From Pseudomonas sp. URMO17WK12:I11 (GTDB lineage: Bacteria; Pseudomonadota; Gammaproteobacteria; Pseudomonadales; Pseudomonadaceae), in the NCBI RefSeq assembly GCF_007677725.1, contig NZ_VEDF01000003.1, positions 434,001 through 498,000 on the forward strand: 64,000 nucleotides of DNA, read 5' to 3'. Under the pieces are notes generated by a model. It made no database searches. It was not told where the DNA came from and saw nothing but the letters and a program-made list of their open reading frames with translations. The first letter of the stretch is position 1. Every line of letters begins with the position of its first letter. Below are positions 18,068-26,463 of the stretch, in pieces. A program made the position numbers and the translations under genes.

Positions 18068-19276
18068 ATGCGTTGCCCATTGTGGATGCTCCTCGCTGTT
18101 GCCGTGTGCCCGCCGGTGTGGGCGAAGAAGGTCGACCTCGATTACCAGGTCCGCCTGTTGCCCGCCATGGGCCAGGCTGAGGTGCGCTTGACCCTGGCCG
18201 AGGGCAGTGCCGTGCGCAGCCTGGACTTCGACCTGGGCAGCGCCGGCCTCTACAGCGGCTTTCACGCCGACGGCCAGTGGCAGCAGCAGGGCGCGCGCGG
18301 GGTATGGCGCCCCGCCGCCGGCACGACCCACCTCAGTTACCGGGTCAAGCTGGACCAGCAATTGCGCAGTGGCGCCTACACCTCGCGTATCACGCCCCAG
18401 TGGGCCTTGTTTCTGGGTGATCAACTGGTGCCCCCGGCCCGCCTCGACCAGCAGGATGGCACCGAGCTGGTCGCGCGCATGAGCGTCGATCTGCCCGAAG
18501 GCTGGAAGAGCGTCGAGACGCGCTGGCCGCGCATCGGTAAAGACACGTTTCGCATCGACAATGTATCGCGCCTGTTCGACCGCCCCACCGGTTGGATACT
18601 GGCAGGTGAACTGGGCAGCCGCCGCGCGCGCCTGGGTGAAACCGACGTCACTGTGGCAGCGCCGGTGGGGCAGGGCATGCGGCGCATGGACAACCTGACC
18701 TTGTTGACCTTCGTCTGGCCGCATCTGCAGGCGGTATTCCCGAGAAACCCAAGCAAACTGCTGCTGGTCGGCGCCCGTGACGGCATGGCCCGTGGGGTAA
18801 CGGCTGGCGACGGTTCGATCTACCTGCACAGCAGCCGGCCGCTGGTCAGCGAGAGCGGGAGCAGCCCATTGCTGCGCGAACTGGTGCAACTGTTCGCACA
18901 GATTCGCGTGCGTGATGACAGCGACTGGCTGGCGCAGGGCCTTACCGAATATTACGCGACCGAGCTGTTGCGCCGCGCTGGCGGCATCAGCGACGACCGC
19001 TACGAGGTATGGCAGGCACGGCTGCAGAAGCAAGGCAGCAAGGTGACGCAATTGCGCGCCGAGCATGCCACTGGGGCGCAGACGGCCCGGGCAGTGTTGC
19101 TGCTGCAGGCACTGGACAAGGAAATTCGCATTCACACCCAGTCCAAGCGTTCGCTGGACGATGTCACGCGCGCGCTGATGCGCCTGCCGAGCGTGAACAC
19201 CGAAGAATTCGTGCAGATCAGTGAAAGCGTACTGGAGCGCAGGTCCGAGGTGCTACAGAGCAAAGTCCTGCGCTGA
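18068..19276 (+). CDS. exported protein resembling a catalytically dead M1/M61 peptidase
   Basis: A 402-residue protein with a signal peptide (hydrophobic residues 5-17, cleavage near VWA-KK). An N-terminal beta-rich half is followed by a helical half that resembles gluzincin peptidases: LLRELVQLFAQ sits where HExxH is expected, and DWLAQGLTEYYATELL resembles the WLxEGxxxYYA helix. At the metal positions R270, Q274 and Q290 replace His, His and Glu; only E271 is kept. It should therefore not bind catalytic zinc. It follows ycgN by 40 bases. The role is unknown, perhaps a periplasmic binding or scaffold protein. Confidence 0.6.
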   Translation: MRCPLWMLLAVAVCPPVWAKKVDLDYQVRLLPAMGQAEVRLTLAEGSAVRSLDFDLGSAGLYSGFHADGQWQQQGARGVWRPAAGTTHLSYRVKLDQQLRSGAYTSRITPQWALFLGDQLVPPARLDQQDGTELVARMSVDLPEGWKSVETRWPRIGKDTFRIDNVSRLFDRPTGWILAGELGSRRARLGETDVTVAAPVGQGMRRMDNLTLLTFVWPHLQAVFPRNPSKLLLVGARDGMARGVTAGDGSIYLHSSRPLVSESGSSPLLRELVQLFAQIRVRDDSDWLAQGLTEYYATELLRRAGGISDDRYEVWQARLQKQGSKVTQLRAEHATGAQTARAVLLLQALDKEIRIHTQSKRSLDDVTRALMRLPSVNTEEFVQISESVLERRSEVLQSKVLR

Positions 19277-19296
19277 CCAGTACGACGCCTGGTGTC

Positions 19297-19638
19297 TCAG
19301 AGGCCCGTCACCGGATCCTTACCAGTCACGGTCACCCCTTCGGTGGCCGCTTGCGCGCTGGATTTGAGCGCCTTCAGGTCGGCGGCGCTGCGTTGAATAT
19401 CAGTACGCAGGCGTTGGTATTCCTGACGATGGCGCTCCAGCCAGGCCTTGGTCGCGCAGTGGCCCTTGACCCCGCGCACCACGGCCAGGCCACCGACCGC
19501 CATTTGCACCAGCCCGATCAGGCCGCCGCGGTGCAGGCCTTTGGTGAACATCAGCGCACCGCCGGCCAACGAGCCGGCACGTTCCAGACCCTGGACATTG
19601 TGTTCCTGCGCCGCAGTGGCGCGATGGTTATCGAGCAT
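19297..19638 (-). CDS. small membrane protein, DUF2892-like
   Basis: A 113-residue protein with a glycine-rich hydrophobic segment at about 22-58 (GGALMFTKGLHRGGLIGLVQ onward) ending in RGVKGHC, which resembles the YgaP-like DUF2892 membrane segment. A charged, helical C-terminal tail follows, perhaps a coiled coil (residues 65-95). No catalytic motif is visible. It is convergent with the exported peptidase-like gene and stands alone. Function is unknown. Confidence 0.7.
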   Translation of the reverse strand: MLDNHRATAAQEHNVQGLERAGSLAGGALMFTKGLHRGGLIGLVQMAVGGLAVVRGVKGHCATKAWLERHRQEYQRLRTDIQRSAADLKALKSSAQAATEGVTVTGKDPVTGL

Positions 19639-19731
19639 GGCAAGCCCTCCTTATGGAATGTAAGCAGCTGACCTGCTTGCCGCGATCAGCGTTCACTCCA
19701 GTGCACTGGAAGGTCTTGTCGGGTAGCGCGA

Positions 19732-20202
19732 CTACTTGAATTTTGGCCCTGAGCGGGTATTGAGGCCCTTGGCCATACGGTCGTACAGCACCACATTCAC
19801 CGTGGCGGCAAGGTTCATGCACCCTTCGGTGGGGATATAGATGGTTTCTTCGCACCATCCACGGACCTCTTCGCTCAGCGAGCCGTCTTCAGGGCCAAAG
19901 ATGTAGATCGCCCGATCCGGGTGGGTGTAGTCAGGCAGCGGCCTTGCGCCGTCCACCAGTTCCACCGCCACTGGCGTGCAGCCCAGTGGGATGATGCGCT
20001 GCAGGTCGTCGATGCCGATCAGCGGGATATCGTAGTGCACGCGCTTGGTGTCGGTGACGAAGTCGCGCGCCCGTTCATAGCGCTTGCCGGTATAGAACAC
20101 CGAGCTGACGCCATAGCAACCCGCGGCGCGCATCACCGAACCGACATTTTCGGCCGACTTGGGGTTGAACAGGCCGATGCAGCTGTATCGTTTGTTTGCC
20201 AC
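19732..20202 (-). CDS. SPOUT-family RNA methyltransferase (TrmH/TrmL type)
   Basis: A 156-residue single-domain SPOUT methyltransferase. The three family motifs are present: N-terminal NPKSAENVGSVMRAAG, IYIFGPEDGSLSEE, and CMNLAATVNVVLYDR near the C-terminus, forming the trefoil-knot SAM site. Length fits enzymes without an extra RNA-binding domain such as TrmL, which methylates ribose at tRNA position 34; that target is inferred only. It is separated by 71 bases from the upstream YajD-type gene on the same strand. Confidence 0.88.
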   Translation of the reverse strand: MANKRYSCIGLFNPKSAENVGSVMRAAGCYGVSSVFYTGKRYERARDFVTDTKRVHYDIPLIGIDDLQRIIPLGCTPVAVELVDGARPLPDYTHPDRAIYIFGPEDGSLSEEVRGWCEETIYIPTEGCMNLAATVNVVLYDRMAKGLNTRSGPKFK

Positions 20203-20273
20203 GTACCGGGGCCCTTGGCGAAAAAACCGCGATTATACGGGCTTGCCGGCAATGGTGGGTGAGCAATCGCGGC

Positions 20274-20645
20274 TCAGTCTTTCTTCAGCAGCCCAGCGAG
20301 CCCGGCAAACGGGTTGTGGGTGGCCTTGGCGATGCTTGGGGTGCTGGTCGAGCCTTCACTGAAATACTGCTGGTCGGTGTAGCGCGAGTGCTCGTTGTCG
20401 TGGCAGTACAGGCACAGCAGCTCCCAATTGGAGCCGTCCTGCGGGTTGTTGTCGTGATTGTGGTCACGGTGGTGCACGGTCAGCTCGCTCAGGCGCTTGC
20501 CGGCGAATTCGCGGGCGCAGCGGCCGCAGACGTGCGGGTACATCTTCAGGGCCTTGTCGCGGTAGCCCATCTCTTTGTCGCGCTTGGCGTCGGCGAGGAT
20601 GCGGTCGAGGCGGGCAGTGGCCGCGGCGGAGGAAGACGAACTCAT
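20274..20645 (-). CDS. YajD-family HNH nuclease
   Basis: A 123-residue HNH-domain protein. Zinc-binding pairs CGRC (near residue 43) and CLYC (near 85) flank the catalytic VHHRDHNHDNN segment, as in E. coli YajD. The N-terminus is basic and helical. Because it is small and has no immunity gene, phage structural gene or transposon beside it, I read it as a housekeeping nuclease of unknown target rather than part of a mobile element. Confidence 0.88.
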   Translation of the reverse strand: MSSSSSAAATARLDRILADAKRDKEMGYRDKALKMYPHVCGRCAREFAGKRLSELTVHHRDHNHDNNPQDGSNWELLCLYCHDNEHSRYTDQQYFSEGSTSTPSIAKATHNPFAGLAGLLKKD

Positions 20646-20777
20646 GGTGTTTCCTTTGTTCTGATCAGGCAGGTGACGGTTATGCCATCGAGTCTAGCGC
20701 GCTTGCAGGGGCAGCGGACAGGCGCAAAGACGAATATCGGCGTAGCCTGTACAGAGGTTTTCGACCGGAGGTTGCCG

Positions 20778-21056
20778 ATGTATCACGCGCTCCTCACCGC
20801 CGTGCTGTTCGCCGCTGCGCCTGGGGCGCTGGCGGCCGACGCGCCGCCCAGGCTCACTACCCCGGTGCCCGGCGCACCTGGCACTGCCACGCCCACGCCG
20901 TATCCGCAGATTACCCCGAGCGCGCCACCCAAGGCCTACGACCGCCATCCGGGCGCGCCGCTGTTGCCGCCGATGCCGCGCCCCGGTCCACCCAGGGACC
21001 AGCCGCTGCCCGGGCTGCGCCAGGACGCGCCGAAGGCGGTCGGGCAGGATGACTAG
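20778..21056 (+). CDS. proline-rich exported small protein
   Basis: A 92-residue protein with a clear signal peptide (cleavage near ALA-AD, residue 19). The predicted mature part of 73 residues contains 22 prolines, with TP, PP and AP repeats, and no cysteines. The ATG at 20778 is supported by GGAGG upstream, although the frame is open for much longer. It may be unstructured in the periplasm or a cell-wall-spanning linker. No family recognised. Its end overlaps the convergent ptrB end by four bases. Confidence 0.65.
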   Translation: MYHALLTAVLFAAAPGALAADAPPRLTTPVPGAPGTATPTPYPQITPSAPPKAYDRHPGAPLLPPMPRPGPPRDQPLPGLRQDAPKAVGQDD

Positions 21057-23092
21057 GCGTTCAGCTCGCCCAGTACGAAGGCGTATTCCAGGGCCACGTC
21101 CTTGAGCCCCTGATAGCGCCCGCTCATGCCGCCATGCCCGGCGCCCATCTCGGTCTTGAGCAGCAGCAGGTTGTCGTCGGTCTTGAGCGTGCGCAGCCGA
21201 GCCACCCACTTGGCCGCTTCCCAGTACTGCACGCGGCTGTCGTTGTAGCCGGCCACTACCAGCATCGCCGGGTAGGCCTGGGCGCTCACGTTCTCGTAGG
21301 GCGCATACGCCTTGATACGTTCGTATACTTCAGGCTCTTCAGGGTTGCCCCATTCGTCGTATTCGGTGACGGTCAACGGCAGCTCGGGGTCGAGCATGGT
21401 GTTGAGCACATCGACGAACGGCACCTCGGCAATGGCGCAGCGGAACAGCGCCGGGCGCAGGTTGAGGACCGCGCCGATCAACAGCCCGCCCGCGCTGCCA
21501 CCGCTGATGGCCAGGCGCTCTGGCGTGGTCACGCCTTGCTCGATCAGGTGTTCGGCACAGGCGATGAAGTCGCTGAACGTGTTGGCCTTGTGCACCTGTT
21601 TACCGGCTCGGTACCAGGCTTCGCCGAGCTCTCCGCCGCCGCGCACATGGGCGATGGCGAAGGCCACGCCACGCTCGAGCAGGCTCAGGCGTGCATGCGA
21701 GAACCACGGGTCGAGGCTCTCGCCGTAGGCGCCGTAACCGTACAGGTACAGCGGCACGCAGCGGCCTTGGTCTTGCCGACGGCGGACCAGGCTGATCGGC
21801 ACCTGCGTGCCATCGGCCGCGCGCGCCCACAAGCGCTCGCTGATGTAGGCGTCGGCGTCGAAGTCGCCGAGCACCGGCGTCTGCTTGAGCACCTGCTGGG
21901 CGCCACTGGCCAGCTCCAGCTGACGCACCTGGGCGGGGCGGTTGAGGGCCTCGTAGCGCAGGCGCACACGGGTGCTGGTGAATTCCAGGCTGTCCTGCAC
22001 GTACAGGCTGTAGGCTGCATCGGGCAACTCCACGCGGTAGCTCGGCTGGCCCTGCGGACGCACTTCGATGATCGGCAGGCCGCCTTCGCGCAGGCTCAGG
22101 GTCAGGGCACTGGCATTGAGGCTCAGGCCTTCGAGCATGCTGTCGTGGCGATGCGGTACCAGCACTTGCCAGTGCTCTCGGCTCGGTACGGGCGTCGCCT
22201 GTGCGTGATAGAGGGCGAAGTTGATGCCGTCCTGGTTACTGCGGATGAACCAGCGCCACTCACCGTCGAGCTGACCATGGTCGGGAAAGTACTCATGGTC
22301 CTCGACCCGCGGCGCCAGGCAGGTGAACGCTGCCTGGGGCGTGTGCGCATCCAGCACCCAGGCTTCGCTGGTGGTCTTGCTGCTCAGCAGCAGCACTAGC
22401 TGGCGCTCGGAGCTGGTGCGGTAGCAATGCAGGAAAAAGCGCCCGTCGGGCTCTTCGAACACCGTGGCGGCGCCTTGCTGGCCCAGGGTGTGGCGGCGCA
22501 GGCGCCAGGGGCGATGGGTATCGTCGAGCTCGGCGAAGAACAGCGTCCGGCTGTCGTTGGCCCAGGTCATGCTGCCGTCGCAGTCGTCGAAGGGCAGGGC
22601 GGTCACGGCACCGCTGGTCAGGTCCTTGACATAGAGGGTATAGATTTCATCGCCGCTGCTATCGACGCTGTAGGCCAGCAGCTGATGGTCGGGGCTCACG
22701 CTGAATGCCCCCAGCGACAGGAAACCGCCGCCTGCCAAGGCGTTGGGGTCGAGCAATAGCTGTTCCTGCTGCGGGTCGACGTCGTTGCTGTCATCGCTCG
22801 GGCGCGGGCAGCGATAGTGACGCGGGTACTCATCGCCCGCGGTGGTGCGCGTGTAGTACAGATACGGGCCCCAAGGCGTGGGCAGCGACAGGTCGGTTTC
22901 GAGAATGCGGCCCTTGATCTCTTCGAACAGCTGCTCGCGCAGCGGCGCCTGGTCGGCCAGGCAGGCCTGCTGGTAGGCGTTCTCGGCGTGCAGGTACTCG
23001 AGCACCTCGGGGCTGTCGCGCTGTTGCAGCCAGGCGTAGGGATCGGCGCCTTGGGCCTGGCGGGCGAGGGGAGGCTGGGGCTTGGTAGGCAT
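21053..23092 (-). CDS. ptrB: oligopeptidase B (S9 prolyl oligopeptidase family)
   Basis: A 679-residue serine peptidase that cuts short peptides after Arg or Lys. An N-terminal beta-propeller (about 70-400) precedes the alpha/beta hydrolase domain. The nucleophile is S533 in GGSAGG, with D618 in GYNDSRV and H653 in GAGHGG completing the triad. No signal peptide is present, so it is cytoplasmic or periplasm-leaky as in other bacteria. Length matches the family. It is a single gene, convergent with the proline-rich protein. Confidence 0.93.
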   Translation of the reverse strand: MPTKPQPPLARQAQGADPYAWLQQRDSPEVLEYLHAENAYQQACLADQAPLREQLFEEIKGRILETDLSLPTPWGPYLYYTRTTAGDEYPRHYRCPRPSDDSNDVDPQQEQLLLDPNALAGGGFLSLGAFSVSPDHQLLAYSVDSSGDEIYTLYVKDLTSGAVTALPFDDCDGSMTWANDSRTLFFAELDDTHRPWRLRRHTLGQQGAATVFEEPDGRFFLHCYRTSSERQLVLLLSSKTTSEAWVLDAHTPQAAFTCLAPRVEDHEYFPDHGQLDGEWRWFIRSNQDGINFALYHAQATPVPSREHWQVLVPHRHDSMLEGLSLNASALTLSLREGGLPIIEVRPQGQPSYRVELPDAAYSLYVQDSLEFTSTRVRLRYEALNRPAQVRQLELASGAQQVLKQTPVLGDFDADAYISERLWARAADGTQVPISLVRRRQDQGRCVPLYLYGYGAYGESLDPWFSHARLSLLERGVAFAIAHVRGGGELGEAWYRAGKQVHKANTFSDFIACAEHLIEQGVTTPERLAISGGSAGGLLIGAVLNLRPALFRCAIAEVPFVDVLNTMLDPELPLTVTEYDEWGNPEEPEVYERIKAYAPYENVSAQAYPAMLVVAGYNDSRVQYWEAAKWVARLRTLKTDDNLLLLKTEMGAGHGGMSGRYQGLKDVALEYAFVLGELNA

Positions 23093-23182
23093 CGGGGATC
23101 CTTGAGCGGAACAGGGAGACGCTGTCTGCGCCCTGAAAAGTGTTTATCATAGGCATCTCTTCGCCTGGCTTGCACGAACACC

Positions 23183-23668
23183 ATGATCGAGAACGAATAC
23201 ACCTTCGCCTGGGGCCTTTATGTAGTCGCGGCGCTCGGCTGCCTGCTGGTGGGCTTCAAAATCACCGGGTGGATGTGGCGCTGGCTGCGCGAACCGCTGC
23301 GAGTGATCATTGCCGTGCTGTTGCTGACGCCGACCATCGTCGACCCGGTCAAGGACAGCTTCGCCCCGGCCATCGCCATCACTGCCCTGGATCTGGCCTT
23401 CAAGGTCGGCAGCAATGCCTGGCGGGCGATCTCCGATATTGCCATGTACGGCATGATCGCCTTCGCCCTGTATATCGTCTTCGTGCTGGTTCGCTGGCCG
23501 TTGGAAAAGCGCGCCCGCGAGCGTCGCGCCCAGGCCGACGCCGCCGCACAGCGCCGCGCCGCCGAGGACCACGCGGTGGTGGTCGATGCGCCGCTGGCGG
23601 CCGAGCGCCAGGATCGCTACCGCAGTGCTCCGGCGCCTGTCGGCGGTCGGGTCGAGCCACGCTTGTAA
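23183..23668 (+). CDS. small inner-membrane protein of unknown function
   Basis: A 161-residue protein with three hydrophobic segments at about residues 9-27, 38-55 and 85-106. A cytoplasmic tail rich in Arg and Ala follows, probably helical (110-135). No family motif recognised. It starts 90 bases from the divergent ptrB start, and its stop precedes the glutamine amidotransferase gene by 13 bases, so the two may share a transcript. Confidence 0.7.
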   Translation: MIENEYTFAWGLYVVAALGCLLVGFKITGWMWRWLREPLRVIIAVLLLTPTIVDPVKDSFAPAIAITALDLAFKVGSNAWRAISDIAMYGMIAFALYIVFVLVRWPLEKRARERRAQADAAAQRRAAEDHAVVVDAPLAAERQDRYRSAPAPVGGRVEPRL

Positions 23669-23681
23669 GCGGAGATAGCGC

Positions 23682-24455
23682 ATGTGTGAACTGCTGGGCA
23701 TGAGTGCCAACGTCCCCACCGACATCGTCTTCAGTTTCACCGGGCTGATGCAGCGCGGCGGGCGCACTGGCCCGCACCGCGACGGTTGGGGTATCGGTTT
23801 CTACGAGGGGCGCGGCCTGCGTCTGTTCCAGGACCCGGCGGCCAGCAGCGAATCGGAAGTGGCCAACCTGGTGCAGCGCTATCCGATCAAGAGCGAGGTG
23901 GTGATCGGGCACATTCGCCAGGCCAACGTTGGCCGGGTGTGCCTGTCCAATACCCATCCGTTCGTGCGCGAGATGTGGGGCCGCAACTGGTGCTTCGCGC
24001 ACAATGGCCAGCTTGGTGCGTTCAGTGGCGAGGCGACGTTCTATCGCCCGGTAGGCGACACTGACAGCGAAGCGGCATTCTGCGACTTGCTCAACCGCAT
24101 TCGCGCGGCCTTCCCCGAGCCTGTTGAAGTCGAACAGCTGCTGCCGGTGCTGGTCGAAGCCTGTGCCGGCTACCGCAGCAAGGGCGTCTTCAATTGCCTG
24201 CTGTCAGACGGCGACTGGCTGTTCTGCTTCTGCTCGACCAAGCTGGTTCACATCACCCGACGCGCCCCGTTCGGCCCGGCACGCCTGAAGGATGTCGACC
24301 TGATCGTTGATTTTCATACCCAAACCACACCCAATGATGTGGTGACGGTGATCGCCACCGAGGCCTTGACCGAGAACGAGACCTGGCGGCGCTACGAACC
24401 GGGCCAATGGGGCCTGTGGCGCCACGGAGAGTGCGTTTCGCAAGGCCAGAGCTAA
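23682..24455 (+). CDS. class II glutamine amidotransferase, YafJ-like
   Basis: A 257-residue Ntn-type amidotransferase. The nucleophile is C2, exposed after Met removal (MCELLGMSAN), and the family GGRTGPHRDGWGIGFY, RQANVG and NTHPFVREMWGRNWCFAHNGQL blocks are present. No synthase domain is fused, so the ammonia acceptor is unknown. It is followed after nine bases by a DUF2937 gene and then pxpABC, all on one strand, which puts glutamine and 5-oxoproline chemistry side by side. Confidence 0.9.
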   Translation: MCELLGMSANVPTDIVFSFTGLMQRGGRTGPHRDGWGIGFYEGRGLRLFQDPAASSESEVANLVQRYPIKSEVVIGHIRQANVGRVCLSNTHPFVREMWGRNWCFAHNGQLGAFSGEATFYRPVGDTDSEAAFCDLLNRIRAAFPEPVEVEQLLPVLVEACAGYRSKGVFNCLLSDGDWLFCFCSTKLVHITRRAPFGPARLKDVDLIVDFHTQTTPNDVVTVIATEALTENETWRRYEPGQWGLWRHGECVSQGQS

Positions 24456-24464
24456 GGATGCTGC

Positions 24465-24986
24465 ATGTTCAGAAGTTACCTGCGGTTGCTGCTGTTCACG
24501 GTCGGCCTGTTGGCCGGTATCCAGGTGCCCGGGCTGGTCAAGGACTACAGCCAGCGGGTCGAGGCGCACCTGTTCGAGTCGCGCCAGGCGCTCGACGGCT
24601 TCAAGCAGACCGCCGAGCGCTTCTTCAACGGCGACCTGCAAGCCCTGGTGCGTCACTACCGCGCCAGCGATGACCCGGTCTTCAACAGCGACGCCAACAG
24701 CATCGAGAGCCTGCTGATCCGCAATCAGCTGCTCGAAGACGAATGGCAGGCCCTGCAAGGCGGCTGGTTGAGCCGTACCTGGCATGTCCTGGTACAGCCG
24801 GATCGGCAACTGCGTGAAGAAACCCTCAACGCCTACAGCTACCAGATCCTGCTGGTACCCGAAGCCATCGCCTGGGGTATCGGCACAGGGTTCGTGCTGG
24901 CCCTTGTGGTCGAGAGCCTGCTGCTGGGGCTGGGTTGGGTGATACTGGGCGGACGCCGCGCGGCGGTCAAAGAGAGCTGGCGCTGA
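24465..24986 (+). CDS. DUF2937-family membrane protein
   Basis: A 173-residue protein with an N-terminal hydrophobic segment (residues 6-22), a long soluble helical middle, and a second membrane segment near 143-163. This layout and the [10 protein letters not shown] region match DUF2937, which has no known function. It begins nine bases after the amidotransferase stop and ends 41 bases before pxpA, so it is likely cotranscribed with them. Confidence 0.82.
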   Translation: MFRSYLRLLLFTVGLLAGIQVPGLVKDYSQRVEAHLFESRQALDGFKQTAERFFNGDLQALVRHYRASDDPVFNSDANSIESLLIRNQLLEDEWQALQGGWLSRTWHVLVQPDRQLREETLNAYSYQILLVPEAIAWGIGTGFVLALVVESLLLGLGWVILGGRRAAVKESWR

Positions 24987-25027
24987 TCGCCAAGGTCCTG
25001 CCGGCGCAGACACAGGAGCATGTTCAG

Positions 25028-25777
25028 TTGAAACCCCTGCTACTCAATTGCGACATGGGCGAGAGCTACGGCAGCTGGCGCATGGGCCTGGATGCCGAGG
25101 TAATGCCCTACATCGATTGCGCCAACATCGCCTGTGGCTATCACGCCGGCGACCCGAGCATCATGCGTCGCACGGTGGCCCTGGCGCTGGAGCACGGCGT
25201 GACCATCGGCGCGCACCCCGCCTACCCGGACCTGGTCGGTTTCGGGCGTCGCGCCATGGCCTGCAGCGCCGACGAAATTCGCGACCTGCTGCATTACCAG
25301 ATTGGCGCCCTGGATGGCATCAGCAAGGTGCTGGGCGCCCAAGTGGCTTATGTGAAGCCCCATGGCGCGCTGTACAACGACATGATGGCTGACCCGTTGA
25401 AACTGCGCACCGTGCTCGAGGCCGTCGCCAGCTACGGCAACGGTCTGCCACTGATGCTCATGGCCACTGCCGACGACAGCGCCGCCCAAGCGCTAGGCGA
25501 TGAGATCGGGGTGCCGCTGTGGTTCGAGGCCTTCGCCGATCGCGCCTATACCGCCAGCGGTCATCTGCTCTCGCGGCGCCTGCCCGGCGCGGTGCACCAT
25601 GACTCGGCCCTGGTGGTAGCGCAGGCGCTGTGCCTGGCCCGCGGGGAAGCACTGGTGGCAGTCGATGGCAGTGCGCTGAACCTTTCCGCCAGCACCCTCT
25701 GCGTGCACGGCGACAACGACAGCTCGGTGGCGGCCGTGCGGCAGATCCGTCAAGCCCTCGATGCGCTGGAAAGCTGA
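25028..25777 (+). CDS. pxpA: 5-oxoprolinase subunit PxpA
   Basis: A 249-residue LamB/YcsF-family protein. With PxpB and PxpC it forms the ATP-dependent 5-oxoprolinase that opens pyroglutamate to glutamate. Motifs include [12 protein letters not shown] at the start, [15 protein letters not shown], and VKPHGALYN. The start is the TTG at 25028, because AGGAG lies nine bases upstream and the protein then begins at the conserved LLLNCDMGE; no ATG is available near there. Its stop overlaps the pxpB start by one base. Confidence 0.93.
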   Translation: MKPLLLNCDMGESYGSWRMGLDAEVMPYIDCANIACGYHAGDPSIMRRTVALALEHGVTIGAHPAYPDLVGFGRRAMACSADEIRDLLHYQIGALDGISKVLGAQVAYVKPHGALYNDMMADPLKLRTVLEAVASYGNGLPLMLMATADDSAAQALGDEIGVPLWFEAFADRAYTASGHLLSRRLPGAVHHDSALVVAQALCLARGEALVAVDGSALNLSASTLCVHGDNDSSVAAVRQIRQALDALES

Positions 25778-26463
25778 TGGACATGCGTATCGAAGTCGTC
25801 GCCATCGACAGCCTGATGGTGCGCTTGTTCGACCGTATCGACGAAGCCAACATGCCTTGGATCCTCGCGGCGAACCAGCGCTTGCGTGCCGCGTTCGGCG
25901 CCCATCTGATCGACCTGGTGCCTTCTTACACCACGCTGATGCTGCAGTCTGACCTTGCGCCAAGCCAGGCCAGGGCGTTGATCGGCGCAGCGCTGCAACA
26001 CCTGCAGCCCGACGCCAGCAGCAGTGGGCGTCGTCACGAAATCCCGGTGTGGTATGACCCGAGCGTGGGGCCAGAACTACCCTTGCTGGCAGCTCGCAGC
26101 GGGTTGGACATGGCGCAGGTGGTGCGCCTGCACACTGAACGCGAATACCCGGTGTTCGCCCTGGGCTTCGCGCCCGGGTTTGGCTTCATGGGGCTGGTCG
26201 ACGAACGCCTGGCCAGCCCGCGCCTGAGCATCCCGCGCAAGCGCGTGGCGGCCGGCAGCGTGGGCATCGCTGAACGGCAGACGGCCGCTTATCCAGCGGC
26301 GTCGCCGGGGGGCTGGAACCTGATCGGGCGAACGCCTGCGCGTTTGTTCGACCGCGCCCGCGAGAACTATAGTTTGCTGCAGCCAGGCGATCGGGTGCGG
26401 TTCGTGGCTGTGTCGCGTGACGAATTCATGGCGTTGGGTGGGGATGTGGAGGCCCAGGCATGA
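25777..26463 (+). CDS. pxpB: 5-oxoprolinase subunit PxpB
   Basis: A 228-residue KipI/PxpB protein. The FALGFAPGFGFMGLVDERL block and the later PRLSIPRKRVAAGSVGIAERQTAAYP region are typical. In Bacillus the homologue inhibits the sporulation kinase KinA, but in the pxpABC setting it is an oxoprolinase subunit. The ATG at 25777 overlaps the pxpA stop; a second in-frame ATG follows two codons later. Its stop overlaps pxpC by four bases, so translation is coupled. Confidence 0.93.
   Translation: MDMRIEVVAIDSLMVRLFDRIDEANMPWILAANQRLRAAFGAHLIDLVPSYTTLMLQSDLAPSQARALIGAALQHLQPDASSSGRRHEIPVWYDPSVGPELPLLAARSGLDMAQVVRLHTEREYPVFALGFAPGFGFMGLVDERLASPRLSIPRKRVAAGSVGIAERQTAAYPAASPGGWNLIGRTPARLFDRARENYSLLQPGDRVRFVAVSRDEFMALGGDVEAQA

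Noticed and set aside
20274..20645. HNH gene as a phage or homing-endonuclease remnant
   Set aside because: Length and zinc pairs match the stand-alone YajD family, and the flanks are ordinary core genes.
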